In this document: positions 1-10,500 of the stretch, one piece after another
How positions within the stretch are numbered: the stretch's first letter is position 1
Layout of the letters: each line of letters opens with the position of its first letter
DNA from: Candidatus Izimoplasma sp. HR2
GTDB lineage: Bacteria; Bacillota_I; Bacilli_A; Izemoplasmatales; Izemoplasmataceae
Assembly: GCA_000753575.1 (NCBI GenBank)
Contig: JRFF01000003.1
Location: 1-40,170 of the forward strand
Length of the DNA: 40,170 bases
Direction of reading: 5' to 3'
Position numbers and translations under genes: made by a program
The notes under the pieces: generated by a model
Seen by the model: the letters and a program-made list of their open reading frames with translations, nothing else
Database searches by the model: none
Told to the model about the DNA's origin: nothing

Positions 1-2304
1 ATTTTAACTAAAGTAGGACTTATAGATCATATTAAGAAACTACCAAACCAGCTTAGTGGTGGACAAAGACAACGTGTAGCGATTGCTCGTGCACTTGTTA
101 AGAACCCTGATATAATTTTAGCTGATGAACCTACTGGTGCATTAGATCATAAGACAAGTGAAAATGTAATCGAACTAATCAAAGGGCTTAGTAAAGAGAG
201 ATTAGTACTTGTAGTAACTCATGATAGAGGTATAGCAAATAATCATGCTACAAGAATTATTGAGCTTACTGAAGGTAAATTTACTAGTGATTTAATTAAA
301 GAAGATATTGAACAAACATATCAAAACGTATATAAGAAAACAAAACCTACTAATTTAAGTCTTAGAGATAAGGTTGAATTAACTTTTAGAAAAATAAGAT
401 CACAGTTCTTAAGAACTTTCTTCACAGCGCTTTCTTTAGCGCTAGCATTTAGTTTTACTATTTTGTTTAACGGTGTAGAAAGAGGAATTAGTGATGCGTA
501 TGATGCTTACTTTGAAGCTTTAAATAAAGCTAATAGTTATGCGTTTAGTTTTGTACCTGAAGATGATGTGGTGAGCTTAAATGATTATTTAGCTGCATCT
601 GATAATTTACTTGAATCATATCAATCATTTTTCCTTAATGATACTTCTGAAATTATTGCGGGAAACAGTGTAGATATAGCGTTTAGTCTTGAACGAGGAG
701 GAATAGAAAGAGTTACTAATATTCCTACTAGACCTGATTTACTTGATCAGCATAAATTAAGATTAATTGATGTAGCCAATGTTGAGAACTATTCTTTTGA
801 TGATTTATTTATTGATAATAGTTTGTATCCTTATAACTTTGATGAAATTATGGTTACTAGTAAGTTTTATCGAGAGTATTTCCAATTAAGTGATGACATT
901 GTTAGTTTAAATTCATTTATTGGAACTTCTATTGAGATGCCTTTATATAGTTTTAATATTGAGAAAGGTATCTATAATGTTGAAGAATACCTTAATAACT
1001 TAGTTGAACTTGAAGATGGTTCAATAGTAGAAGATAATCCTTTCTACCTAGAAACGTCTAAAGTAAGGTATTTAAATATAAATATTCCTGAATATTGTTA
1101 TTACTATGACAATATTAATGAGTTTTATCAAGATAATTGCGATCAAATTATTGATGATGAATCATTTAGTCGTTATTTTGAAAGTGTTGATGAGTATATT
1201 GATTATATTGATGGATTTAAAGCACAGGTTAATAATATAGATCCTGATTACTTTGATATATTGTTTAGAAGTGGAGCAGTTTATTACGTAATTGATGAAA
1301 ATGAAACAAATGGATATATTCCACCATTTGATCAGTTTTATATTGAAAGAGTTTATCGTGCATTATACGATGAAGCGTCTTTGTTAGAAGGATTAGCGTA
1401 TTTTGAAGATGGTATTTTTAAAGAACAATTATCAACTAAAGAGATGCTTATAACTGGTATTATTGAAAATGATAATGAATCAATTGTATATATGGACTTT
1501 GAAACATATAATAAATTATTTAGTTCTAGTCCAACTGTGGTAATTCAAACTGGATATTATAGTATTAATTTAGCTAGTGGTATTAATAAAGACTTTGCCC
1601 CTGTAGATATAGCACTTGAATACTTTGCATATCCTTTAAATAGTGTTTCAAAAAGTGTTCAAAATGATTATAAGATAATTAGAAAAGAAAATATTGAACA
1701 AGGAGAAGTATGTTCAATATATGATATTGATAATATAATAAATAGTGATTCTGAATTTGAGGAAGTCAAGTTACTAGGCGATGTATTCAATCTTAGAGAT
1801 TATTCAAGTTGTAAGATAAATACAGAAAGTTATCATTACTTAACAAGTATTAGAATACTGTTTGGAGTATTCTTTAACGTTTTAATGTTTATTAGTATTG
1901 TCTTCTTTAATATTTTGCTTCAAGTAATTCTTTCTGAGAGAATTGGAGAGATTGGAGTATATCGCTCTGTTGGTTCAACAAGTAAAGATATTAAAGTCTT
2001 GTTCTTTATGGAAATTGTATTTGAAATTATACTTGCGTCAGTACTTAGTATTGTTATTATTTATTACGCTAACGATGTAATTAACGCCGTATTCCTAGAT
2101 GTTATTAATCAAGGAAGTGGAGTTATTAACTTTGCAGGTATGAAATTAAGTATTGGAGATAGTGCTTCAATAACTAATATTAGCTTCTTTAATCTATTAT
2201 TCTATATCGTTGTTGTATTTGTTTTACTAGGATTCTTAAGTAACAGAAATGTTTCTAAACTAGCAAATACTAAACCAATAGATATATTAAGAGAGGTGGA
2301 CTAA
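1..2304 (+). CDS. ABC transporter, fused ATPase and FtsX/MacB-like permease (5' partial)
   Basis: Frame 1 is open from the first base of the window, so the N-terminus, including Walker A, lies outside; 767 residues are visible. The ATPase part shows the signature LSGGQ (residues 18-22), Walker B with the catalytic Glu (IILADE, 38-43), the D-loop (ALD) and the switch His (THD). A first membrane helix lies near residues 137-155. An extracytoplasmic domain of about 450 residues follows, with four cysteines (C366, C380, C571, C604). Three more helices (about 615-645, 660-690, 720-745) and an FtsX-like tail ([10 protein letters not shown]) end the protein. One helix, a large outer domain, then three helices is the MacB/FtsX permease layout. 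These permeases usually act on lipoproteins, peptides or envelope hydrolases rather than moving small solutes. Its stop is 1 base before the giant lipoprotein gene, so the two are probably coupled. The substrate is unknown. Confidence 0.93.
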   Translation: MLTKVGLIDHIKKLPNQLSGGQRQRVAIARALVKNPDIILADEPTGALDHKTSENVIELIKGLSKERLVLVVTHDRGIANNHATRIIELTEGKFTSDLIKEDIEQTYQNVYKKTKPTNLSLRDKVELTFRKIRSQFLRTFFTALSLALAFSFTILFNGVERGISDAYDAYFEALNKANSYAFSFVPEDDVVSLNDYLAASDNLLESYQSFFLNDTSEIIAGNSVDIAFSLERGGIERVTNIPTRPDLLDQHKLRLIDVANVENYSFDDLFIDNSLYPYNFDEIMVTSKFYREYFQLSDDIVSLNSFIGTSIEMPLYSFNIEKGIYNVEEYLNNLVELEDGSIVEDNPFYLETSKVRYLNINIPEYCYYYDNINEFYQDNCDQIIDDESFSRYFESVDEYIDYIDGFKAQVNNIDPDYFDILFRSGAVYYVIDENETNGYIPPFDQFYIERVYRALYDEASLLEGLAYFEDGIFKEQLSTKEMLITGIIENDNESIVYMDFETYNKLFSSSPTVVIQTGYYSINLASGINKDFAPVDIALEYFAYPLNSVSKSVQNDYKIIRKENIEQGEVCSIYDIDNIINSDSEFEEVKLLGDVFNLRDYSSCKINTESYHYLTSIRILFGVFFNVLMFISIVFFNILLQVILSERIGEIGVYRSVGSTSKDIKVLFFMEIVFEIILASVLSIVIIYYANDVINAVFLDVINQGSGVINFAGMKLSIGDSASITNISFFNLLFYIVVVFVLLGFLSNRNVSKLANTKPIDILREVD

Positions 2305-2305
2305 A

Positions 2306-5300
2306 ATGAAAACAATTAACAGATATCTTATTTTGTTAGTCTTTTTACCACTCATAATTTTCCTTGGAAGTTGTGCAGAAACGGCTGAAAATGAGCATTT
2401 ACCAGAATATTGTCAAACATATTCTGGCTTTATGTCGATTGCTAGTAAAGACTTATATGATCTTGTTGGAGGAATAACTAGAGATGATTATTTAACTGCT
2501 ATTTCAGTTATAGAATTAGAGTTTGATGTTGATGATCCATATAGAGAAGTTGATTTAAGTGGTATTCAATGTTTCCAAAACCTTACTTCCCTTACTTTAA
2601 TTGGACAAAGTTTTAAAGATATCAGCCCTATTAGTGCACTTAAGAATATTCAAGAAATAACTTTATTGAATACTTCTGTAGTTAGTATTGATAGTTTTAA
2701 AAACTTAAGTAAGATTAAAGAATTAAATATTACAGGTACAAAGACACTTCAAAGTGTTGATGGTGTTGAAGAAATGACTAAATTAACTAGTTTAGAGTTA
2801 ATTGACAATGGAATTGTTAATATTGATGGATTAAATAACTTAGTTAACTTAACAACACTTAACCTTAGTTATAATGAAATTTCTGAATTCCCAAATATTA
2901 ATCAATTAACCCAACTAACAGAATTATATGTTAACTATAACAATATACATGTTCTAGGGGATGACTTAAGTGGATTAAGCTCCTTGATAACACTTGAAAT
3001 GCGTGATAATAACATTTGTGATTTAAGCTCTTTAGATGACTTAACCAGCCTTGAATCACTTGATTTAAGTTTTAATAACCTTGGTTGTGATGGATCCGGG
3101 GAAAGCCCTGATTTCTCTAGTTTAGATAATGCGTCCAATCTAAAAACAATTAAGTTGAATGATAATGATCTTGTTTCTATTGAGGGACTTAGAGGTCTTA
3201 ATTTACCTCTTGAAACACTTCAATTAGAGAATAATAATATTATTGATATTTCACCTATTGGTGAATATACAGGTTTGAAAAAACTAGTTTTATATGGAAA
3301 TAACATTGAAAATATTAGTGATCTATCAGGAATGGTTGGATTAACTATAATTGATTTATCTGATAACTCAATAGTTGATTTTTCTGGATTACTTAGTATT
3401 GAAAATCTTGAAGATATTAATTTAAGTAATAACTTGATTGAATCAATACCCGATTTAGTAACGTTAGAAAAAGAGTATTGGCCTCATTTATATAATTTAG
3501 ATTTACATTCTAATGTATTAACTGATATTTCAGGTATTGAAGGACACTCTAGTTTAAGAGAGTTGATTATATCAGATAATGGCTTAACTGTAATATCTGG
3601 ATTAAGTGATTTACCTGAACTTGAGTATTTTGAAGTCTTTTGGGATCTTCCTCTAGGTGAAGTTGAAGACTGGCCTGAAGAATTTGAATTAGAAACTAAT
3701 CCAAATTTAATTAGTATTATAAATAACTCATTTAACAATGTTCCTAACCTTCCTTTGTTATACATAGAGGATGAAGGACTTGAAACTGAGATAGTAACTG
3801 ATATGTTTGATTTTGGCTTTGAATTAGGTGAAAGTGTACAAATATTAGGTTCAATTAATGGACTTATTAGTGTTGGAGATATTAATTTTAGTGGAATGGA
3901 TATTGCCTTAATAGATGAATTTTCTATTAATCTTCCAAACCTTTATAAAATAGATGTATCAAATACAAATATTGAAGATATTAGATTTATATTAGGTAAT
4001 CCTGGCTTAGTAAGCCTTAATATTTCTGATACTGCGGTATCAAATTTATCAGTGATAAGCGGCTTAAATACTAATGATTTAGATGAGCTAGATCAAGTTA
4101 ATGCATCTAACATAAGTGGAGATAACCACCTAGTAGACTCATTTATTGAGTTACCAGAGTTATCAATAATATTATTAGATGGAACAAATATTATTTCAAT
4201 AGAAAATAGTTTTAACTCACTTGTGGAGTTAACTACTTTCAGATTGGATTCTGTTGAATTAGTAAGTATTGTAGACTCTTTTAATGATATATTTGACTTT
4301 TATACTATAGAAAATACGATTCAAATCAATGATAGTAAGATAGGAATTATCAATGGAAGCTTTAATGGTGGTAATTATTACTTTATTGAGATTATAGATA
4401 ACTTAAGTACAGGAGTTACTGAAATCACAGATTCATTCAATGATATAACTACAGCAACTTCTGAAGGATCTTTATATATATATGGCAATAATTTTGCATC
4501 AGTTTCTGGAAGTTTTAATAATGGTTCTCATAGATTACTTGGATTTTTTGATAATGCTGGATCTGGAGTTACTTCTTTATCTGATTCCTTCAATAATCTT
4601 TTAATAAGTACTGATGATATTTTATCAGTTGTGGCAAATAATTTTGAAACAGTAGATAATTCATTTAATGGTGTTACAGCTGGATCATTATATTTATACG
4701 CTAATTCAATTAGTACAATTACAAACTCACTATTTGAATTAGATGTTACTGATGAACTTAATATTCAGAATAATAATTTAGAAACATTGGTTGGATTAAA
4801 TTTTGTAACTAGTGTTCCAAGCTTTGATATAAGCAATAACCATCTTACAACTGTAAGTTTTATTGATGGAATACCTGATTTAACTGACTTAGATATTTCA
4901 AATCAGTATAATAGTGATACATTGACACTTACTTTAAGTACAATTGACGGTATTAATAACATGCCTGGTTTAGATAACATAGTAATGAATGAACTGTTAA
5001 TTACTGAAATTGATGGGTTTAAAAATATAGCAATCACAGAATTTATTTTAAATAAAACTGTGAATAATGAAGGTACAATTACTTCAATAACTAGTGATTC
5101 CTTTACTAATAGTCTTATTACAGAATTAGATTTATTAGAACATAACTTTGATAATATTGATTTCTTAACAAATTTTACTAATCTTGTTGATTTATCATTA
5201 TCGATAGACTTAGTAGATTTAAGCTATTTTGAAACAGCTGTATTTGAGGCTAATCTAGAAACACTTATACTGGAAAACGTCCAAGATACTACAAATTTCA

Positions 5301-8300
5301 GTTCTTTAAGTGAATATGATGATTTAACATTCTTAAGTTTTAATAGTTTGAATACTTTGGTTATAAATAACCTAGATGGAATGAATTCACTTAATTCAGT
5401 AAACTTTGTGAATAGAGCAAATCTTACAGAGTTTAATAATAGCTTTAATACAATGCCTAGTCTTAATTTATCTGAATCATATCTAGATCTATATACATCT
5501 CTAGCTACACTTAATACTAGTTTTGATGTATATTCAAGTGGTGATTCTGTTTCAATTAATGGATCAATAGATGTTATTGATAGTTTTAATAATGTTGGTG
5601 AAGTAATTCTTGCATCTACTTCTGAAACTACAATTAACTTTGATGCTTTAAGTTTTGATAATATGGCAATATTAACTATTGAAACAAGTGAACATGATAG
5701 TTTCGCTATATTAAATAATTATTCAAACCTTACAGTCTTAACAATCGAAACTCTAAATAAAAATATTACTGATTTAGATAACAGTAATATTACGTCTTTA
5801 ATTATTCAGGAAACAGATGTATTAGTAGATACATTAACACTGGATATCGCTTCAAATGGTAGTTTAGAATTTTCTTCTCTATCAGCAGGAACTGTTACAT
5901 TGAATACAGTTAACGATACTTATGATTTAGATATTGGGGGCGGAAATATAGTATTAAATCTAGATAATATTTACGCCGATTTAAATGGAACTTTCTTAGA
6001 TTTCACATTAAATAGTGCTAACGTAGTTCAAGTTGATTTATCTGACTATTCTTCACAAAACACGATATTTAATACAGAATTACTAGATCATATATATAAA
6101 GCTGCAACAGAACAAGTTAATGCAACGACAATGACAGTTAACTCTTTAGTACCTACTATATCCGTTAGGACTATTGTAGATACATTGAATATTAATGATA
6201 TAAATGCAAATGATTATACAATAAATATAACTAATGGGAATGCATACTTAAATAGTGATGAATTAAACTTAGTAGTAGATTTTACAGGAAATAATCTTTA
6301 CGCAGAATATGATTTAATTGAAACAATTAGCTTATTAGGGTCATTAAATGAATTAATTCTTAATTCTAATAACTTAGGTACTGCAACACTTAACAATACT
6401 TCAATTACTACAGCTACAATTACATCAAATCAAGCATTATTGGCTGTTACAGGAAGTAATATAACTAATCTTGATATTTCTAACAATTCAATCAATAACT
6501 TAACAACAAGCGCAATAGGGGCTGTTGTGACAGTGGCATCTACTAATAACGAAATATTTAATATATTGGCAAATGCCTCATCTTTAGTATTAAATACAAA
6601 TAATGTACCAGAAATTATATTTAATACAACTTCTTTCATGGATAATTTAGATATTAGTAATGGTAGTTCAATAAATACACTTACATTTAATAATGCTAGT
6701 ATTACTTCGATTATATTAGGTTCAAGTGAAGCAAATATAGATATAAGTGGACCATTTATATCTTCTGTAGTTTTAAATATGAATAACTTGGGTACTATTT
6801 CAGCAAACTCTTCATCTGCAACTTATGAAATAAACTCAGAAGTAGTAGCAATGGACTTAGATATGAGTGCACAAACTGTACAATTAAATAATGTAAATAT
6901 GACAGATCTTAATATACAAGGGACTTCGGATATTGGTACTATAGCATTACTTAATACTCCTTTAGTAGATACCATTACTTCCAATTCAGCAAATGTAACT
7001 AGTTTTAATATTGGTAGTAGTGTAGCTACTTTATCAGTAACAGGATCAGCTATACTTAATTCAACTGTTAATAATAATTCATTGGTTAACCTAACAGCTA
7101 ACTTGGGTACTAATAATTTAATAGTTAATTCAACTAATACAGGTTCAGGATCATTTGTTTTAACTGCGGATACAGTAGATTTTAATATTGCTTTAAGCAC
7201 TGTAACTATTGATAATAGTAGTACAATAACTTCTTTACAGTTAGGTTCTACTAGTTTATCAAATATTTCAGCTGGTACCGCAAATATAACTAATTTAGAT
7301 ATATCTGATTCATCATTTAGTTTAGATGTAACAGGAACAAATATAACTAATTTAGACTTAGTTACAAATACTAATACATTATTTTTAGGTGTTGGATTAA
7401 CCACTACAGTAGAATTTACTCATGGTGGAGCAGTTGATGTAAGTATTAGTACTAATACAAAAGATATTACAATTAATTCAACGACTGATATAGTATTAAC
7501 AAGTTCTACATTAACAAGTTCTACATTTAATTTAGCAGTTAATAATGCGACTCTTTACTTATCAGCAGGAGCATTAGACTATTCAATAGATGGAACATTG
7601 AATAATTTATTAATTAATTCTACATCATTAAATAATTTAAATATAGGTGTTGGATTTAATGCAAATCAAGTACGACTAGAAGATACTAATGTTACAAACT
7701 TAGATTTCTCTAATGGGACTATAGAATCTTATATCATGGGTGGTAATACTACTTCACTAATTTTACTAGGAAATGACTTAGATACAATAATATTAGATTT
7801 ACCTAACCTAAATAACTTAACAACAAATAGTACTGTAGTAGGGGCATCATTATTTGTAACTGCCTCATCTACATCGTTAGACTTAAACGGTTCCATTGAT
7901 AATGCAACTTTAGATGAAGCAACACTCGCATCTATTAATTTAACAGATATTACCATTGATAATCTTATAATTAATAGTGATTCATTAACTTTACTTAATA
8001 CTTCATCAAGTGTAAGTAATACTTTAGAGATTACTACTAACAATGATAACTTCAACTTAACAACTGATGTTCCTGCATTAGATTACACAAGTGCAGTAAC
8101 TCATAATTTAAATTTAAATACAACTTCCGTTACTAACCAAAGTATTACTACAAATGTAGACAGTATTACACTTAATGCTGTTCCTACGAGTATAACTATT
8201 ACTGGTAATAATATTAATAGCTTAAGTGGTACCGCAGATAATATTGCTTTAAGTAGTACTGATAACGGATCGTTAACATTAGATATAATTACTACTAGTG

Positions 8301-9631
8301 TTACTGTGAATAATACATCATTAACTTCGATTGATACTTTATTAAGTACAGTTGATACTTTAGTTATTTCCACTAATACTAATAACTTTAATTTAACAAC
8401 AGATATTGCATCAATCGATTATACAAGCGCAATAACTGACAATTTAAACCTAACAACTACATCAGTAGCTAATCTTAATATAGATACAAATGTAGATAGT
8501 ATTACATTTAATGCTCCTTCAACAAATGTAGTTATTTTAGGAGCTAATATTAATAATGTAACTGGTTCGGTAGATACAGTTTTATTTACTGAAAATGTTG
8601 GATTTGGAACATTAACCCTGGATTTAGATGCAAGTACGGTTACTGTGGATAATACTACATATACACAAATTGATACTACGGGAGTAAGAACAATTACTAC
8701 TATGACAGTAGGAGGATCTACTTTAGAAGCTATTAATAATAATACTGTTTCAATTACTAATCTTGATGTAACCGATACTGCTGCTAGTATAAATATCGAT
8801 TCGCAAGCTACAAATATAGATATTAATTCACTTACTGCAAGTAACACTGTTACGCTTATCTATACTAGTGCAAATACAGTTAATTTAACTATATCTAATC
8901 TTGATGATTTAAATGTTACTGCTGCTCTTTCAAGTAATGTAATACTTAATGGAGATGTAGTGAATTTAGTATTATCTGGTAACTCAATTAATAGTGTAGT
9001 AACTACATCATTCACTGCTTCAAATAAATATACTATGAATGATACATTGATTGATGATTTATCATTTATTAGTGTAGGACTTGTAGCTTCATTAGTAGAA
9101 CTTGAAGTTAATACACTTGACGTAGCTAATGTAACAAGTATTGTTGAAGATTTAAGAGATTCAGGAATTATATTGTTTAGTCCGATTATTAGTCAGGATA
9201 TTTATGATGATTTCTATAATACTGAGTTTGATGACTTAACAGCTCAGGAAGTACTGGATAGCGTTAGATATGACGGATTTAGAGATACAGCAATATTAAA
9301 TGCATTTAATGAAATTAGAACTAATACTTACTTCCAATACATAACTGATCCTGATTTAAATACTTCAATTGATGGACAAAGTTATGGAGATATGCAGTTC
9401 TACTTAGATAGTTATACTGCAGGTGAAGGAACTACGGAAGCTCAATTAGAAATTGATAATGGTGCAGCATTTGTTCAAGCTATTAGAGATTCTATTCAAG
9501 CTACTTTAGATGAAACTGTTTTAGTTATAGTAGAACTTGATTTAACTAATAGTGTAGATCAAAGTATTATTGATGATTCGAATACACATGCAACGACAGA
9601 AAGTGGACTTATCGGGTTCACTATAGGATAG
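2306..9631 (+). CDS. Giant leucine-rich-repeat surface lipoprotein
   Basis: The product is 2441 residues, with a lipoprotein signal peptide (lipobox LGSC, lipidated C23) and no C-terminal membrane helix or sortase motif. It should be held on the outer face of the membrane by its N-terminal lipid. Domains in order: a short head with C36 and C89; canonical 22-residue internalin/SDS22-type LRRs (about 84-450, with C238 and C261); a variant repeat marked by SFN (about 470-1095), which recalls BspA-type LRRs; a very Asn/Thr/Ser-rich region of short beta-strand-like repeats (about 1100-2275), likely a beta-solenoid; and a mixed, probably helical C-terminal domain (2278-2441). The ribosome site GAGAGGTGG lies inside the end of the transporter gene. 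A role in adhesion or surface binding is likely from the repeats. The partner and the link to the transporter are inferred only from gene order. Confidence 0.92.
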   Translation: MKTINRYLILLVFLPLIIFLGSCAETAENEHLPEYCQTYSGFMSIASKDLYDLVGGITRDDYLTAISVIELEFDVDDPYREVDLSGIQCFQNLTSLTLIGQSFKDISPISALKNIQEITLLNTSVVSIDSFKNLSKIKELNITGTKTLQSVDGVEEMTKLTSLELIDNGIVNIDGLNNLVNLTTLNLSYNEISEFPNINQLTQLTELYVNYNNIHVLGDDLSGLSSLITLEMRDNNICDLSSLDDLTSLESLDLSFNNLGCDGSGESPDFSSLDNASNLKTIKLNDNDLVSIEGLRGLNLPLETLQLENNNIIDISPIGEYTGLKKLVLYGNNIENISDLSGMVGLTIIDLSDNSIVDFSGLLSIENLEDINLSNNLIESIPDLVTLEKEYWPHLYNLDLHSNVLTDISGIEGHSSLRELIISDNGLTVISGLSDLPELEYFEVFWDLPLGEVEDWPEEFELETNPNLISIINNSFNNVPNLPLLYIEDEGLETEIVTDMFDFGFELGESVQILGSINGLISVGDINFSGMDIALIDEFSINLPNLYKIDVSNTNIEDIRFILGNPGLVSLNISDTAVSNLSVISGLNTNDLDELDQVNASNISGDNHLVDSFIELPELSIILLDGTNIISIENSFNSLVELTTFRLDSVELVSIVDSFNDIFDFYTIENTIQINDSKIGIINGSFNGGNYYFIEIIDNLSTGVTEITDSFNDITTATSEGSLYIYGNNFASVSGSFNNGSHRLLGFFDNAGSGVTSLSDSFNNLLISTDDILSVVANNFETVDNSFNGVTAGSLYLYANSISTITNSLFELDVTDELNIQNNNLETLVGLNFVTSVPSFDISNNHLTTVSFIDGIPDLTDLDISNQYNSDTLTLTLSTIDGINNMPGLDNIVMNELLITEIDGFKNIAITEFILNKTVNNEGTITSITSDSFTNSLITELDLLEHNFDNIDFLTNFTNLVDLSLSIDLVDLSYFETAVFEANLETLILENVQDTTNFSSLSEYDDLTFLSFNSLNTLVINNLDGMNSLNSVNFVNRANLTEFNNSFNTMPSLNLSESYLDLYTSLATLNTSFDVYSSGDSVSINGSIDVIDSFNNVGEVILASTSETTINFDALSFDNMAILTIETSEHDSFAILNNYSNLTVLTIETLNKNITDLDNSNITSLIIQETDVLVDTLTLDIASNGSLEFSSLSAGTVTLNTVNDTYDLDIGGGNIVLNLDNIYADLNGTFLDFTLNSANVVQVDLSDYSSQNTIFNTELLDHIYKAATEQVNATTMTVNSLVPTISVRTIVDTLNINDINANDYTINITNGNAYLNSDELNLVVDFTGNNLYAEYDLIETISLLGSLNELILNSNNLGTATLNNTSITTATITSNQALLAVTGSNITNLDISNNSINNLTTSAIGAVVTVASTNNEIFNILANASSLVLNTNNVPEIIFNTTSFMDNLDISNGSSINTLTFNNASITSIILGSSEANIDISGPFISSVVLNMNNLGTISANSSSATYEINSEVVAMDLDMSAQTVQLNNVNMTDLNIQGTSDIGTIALLNTPLVDTITSNSANVTSFNIGSSVATLSVTGSAILNSTVNNNSLVNLTANLGTNNLIVNSTNTGSGSFVLTADTVDFNIALSTVTIDNSSTITSLQLGSTSLSNISAGTANITNLDISDSSFSLDVTGTNITNLDLVTNTNTLFLGVGLTTTVEFTHGGAVDVSISTNTKDITINSTTDIVLTSSTLTSSTFNLAVNNATLYLSAGALDYSIDGTLNNLLINSTSLNNLNIGVGFNANQVRLEDTNVTNLDFSNGTIESYIMGGNTTSLILLGNDLDTIILDLPNLNNLTTNSTVVGASLFVTASSTSLDLNGSIDNATLDEATLASINLTDITIDNLIINSDSLTLLNTSSSVSNTLEITTNNDNFNLTTDVPALDYTSAVTHNLNLNTTSVTNQSITTNVDSITLNAVPTSITITGNNINSLSGTADNIALSSTDNGSLTLDIITTSVTVNNTSLTSIDTLLSTVDTLVISTNTNNFNLTTDIASIDYTSAITDNLNLTTTSVANLNIDTNVDSITFNAPSTNVVILGANINNVTGSVDTVLFTENVGFGTLTLDLDASTVTVDNTTYTQIDTTGVRTITTMTVGGSTLEAINNNTVSITNLDVTDTAASINIDSQATNIDINSLTASNTVTLIYTSANTVNLTISNLDDLNVTAALSSNVILNGDVVNLVLSGNSINSVVTTSFTASNKYTMNDTLIDDLSFISVGLVASLVELEVNTLDVANVTSIVEDLRDSGIILFSPIISQDIYDDFYNTEFDDLTAQEVLDSVRYDGFRDTAILNAFNEIRTNTYFQYITDPDLNTSIDGQSYGDMQFYLDSYTAGEGTTEAQLEIDNGAAFVQAIRDSIQATLDETVLVIVELDLTNSVDQSIIDDSNTHATTESGLIGFTIG
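2558..3655 (+). repeat. Canonical LRR array within the giant lipoprotein
   Basis: Roughly 15 or more units of about 22 residues follow the pattern LxxLxLxxNxIxxIxxLxxL, for example LTTLNLSYNEISEF and LESLDLSFNNLG. This is the internalin/SDS22 pattern. Unit borders were drawn by eye, and some units are extended by insertions (near the C238/C261 pair). Confidence 0.85.
3720..5605 (+). repeat. SFN-type variant repeats within the giant lipoprotein
   Basis: At least ten units carry an (N/D/G)SFN core, usually after a short hydrophobic strand, for example NNSFNNVPNLPLL, TDSFNDI, SGSFNNG, DNSFNGV and IDSFNNVG. Spacing is irregular (about 20-60 residues) and LRR-like strands lie between them. The placement recalls the AF motif of BspA/Treponema-type LRRs, but SFN is not a motif I recognise from a named family. 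Confidence 0.7.
7495..7524 (+). repeat. Perfect tandem 15-bp repeat, two copies
   Basis: The unit attaacaagttctac occurs twice head to tail and encodes LTSST twice. It looks like a recent in-frame slippage event in the Ser/Thr-rich region of the giant lipoprotein. Confidence 0.9.
8018..8689 (+). repeat. 112-residue tandem duplication within the giant lipoprotein
   Basis: Residues about 1905-2016 and 2017-2128 align with an offset of exactly 336 bases. Shared landmarks are NFNLTTD, DYTSA, NLNL, TNVDSIT, SLTLD/TLTLD, VTV and ID. About half the positions are identical by eye, and one single-residue insertion in copy 2 is compensated further on. A weaker related unit lies just upstream (around ALDYSIDGTLNNLLINSTSL, near 7570-7640). 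Confidence 0.8.
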
Positions 9632-9642
9632 GAGGAAGACAT

Positions 9643-10500
9643 ATGAAAAGACTTTTATTAGTTTTGCTTAGTGTTATTTTACTAAGTGGATGTGGGATCT
9701 TAGACCGTGGAAATTACGAAAAAGATCGTACTGGATATGTCCTTAGTGAAGATTTGATTATTAGTTATCACACTAATTCGATTGGTGAAATCGATGTTTT
9801 TCAAATTGATCAAATCATGTCTTTCTTTGAAGCCTTAGATTATACTAATTTTGATTTGGGTCTATTAAGCGAAAACGTCTTATTTAACTCATTTGTTAAT
9901 GTTGTTGATTTGACGAGTTGTGGGGTTGAAAGTGATTCTATGATACCTAAATTTATTCGAACAAATGAAGGTACTTATTATTATAATGTTAGAGATAATG
10001 GGTATTGTACTTATGATGAATATATTTTCCATGAAGATGGGTACACAATAGAAACTGAATACTTAGTTGTGGAGACTAATCCTCTTGAAAATATAAATAT
10101 TACTTTATATAAAGATGCTGATTTTAAAATAAATACTTTTGAAGTTATTATATTTATTGAAAATATTTATTATGATGAACTTGAAGATATATGGGTTAAA
10201 GAGCTAATTAGCGCTCTTCCTATGTCTACTAAACAAGCTGGAAATCTATATGAAGATAATAGTGATTTTATTGAAGAAATCACTGTGTTTGAACAATATG
10301 TTTTAGATAATCAATCTATTAATTTATTAGTATTAAAAGAAAACTACACAGATGAAGATGTGAATAATATATGGGATGAAACTACTATTGATGTTTTAGG
10401 TAGAGATCATGAAATTATTAAGAAAGTAAGATTAATTAATTCTCAAGAAATTATAGATATTATAAATGATACTTTAAGTAGATTGGGGATGTTCCAATGA
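9643..10500 (+). CDS. Small lipoprotein, paralogue of the next gene
   Basis: The 285-residue product has a clear lipoprotein signal peptide (lipobox LSGC, C17), so it should be an outward-facing lipoprotein. It matches no family I recognise. The mature part is acidic and has two further cysteines (C93, C122). It shares its layout with the next gene: an opening like YVLSED, a two-cysteine middle section, and a C-terminal stretch with FEQYVL / YEQLFL followed by a helical tail. The ribosome site AGGAGG (9630-9635) overlaps the stop of the giant lipoprotein gene, and the gene ends in a 4-base overlap with its paralogue. It is therefore part of the transporter/lipoprotein operon. It could be a substrate-handling or accessory lipoprotein; this is inference. 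Confidence 0.85.
   Translation: MKRLLLVLLSVILLSGCGILDRGNYEKDRTGYVLSEDLIISYHTNSIGEIDVFQIDQIMSFFEALDYTNFDLGLLSENVLFNSFVNVVDLTSCGVESDSMIPKFIRTNEGTYYYNVRDNGYCTYDEYIFHEDGYTIETEYLVVETNPLENINITLYKDADFKINTFEVIIFIENIYYDELEDIWVKELISALPMSTKQAGNLYEDNSDFIEEITVFEQYVLDNQSINLLVLKENYTDEDVNNIWDETTIDVLGRDHEIIKKVRLINSQEIIDIINDTLSRLGMFQ

Noticed and set aside
463-465. TTG at 463 as the start of a separate permease gene
   Set aside because: The frame is open without a stop from base 1 through the ATPase motifs into the permease, and 463 lies in the first membrane helix.
7495-8689. Repeats in the giant gene as a possible CRISPR array
   Set aside because: They are in-frame coding repeats with diverged copies, without constant repeat and spacer lengths or nearby cas genes.
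6430-8847. Several antisense open frames of 69-193 codons opposite the giant lipoprotein gene
   Set aside because: They follow from the Asn/Thr/Ser-rich codon use of the + strand, which leaves few stops on the other strand. They give Val/Leu/Ser-rich products without ribosome sites or recognisable domains.
10498-10500. TGA read as Trp (Mycoplasma code)
   Set aside because: TGA ends the first small lipoprotein in an ATGA overlap and ends ligA just before uvrA; Trp codons in all genes are TGG.
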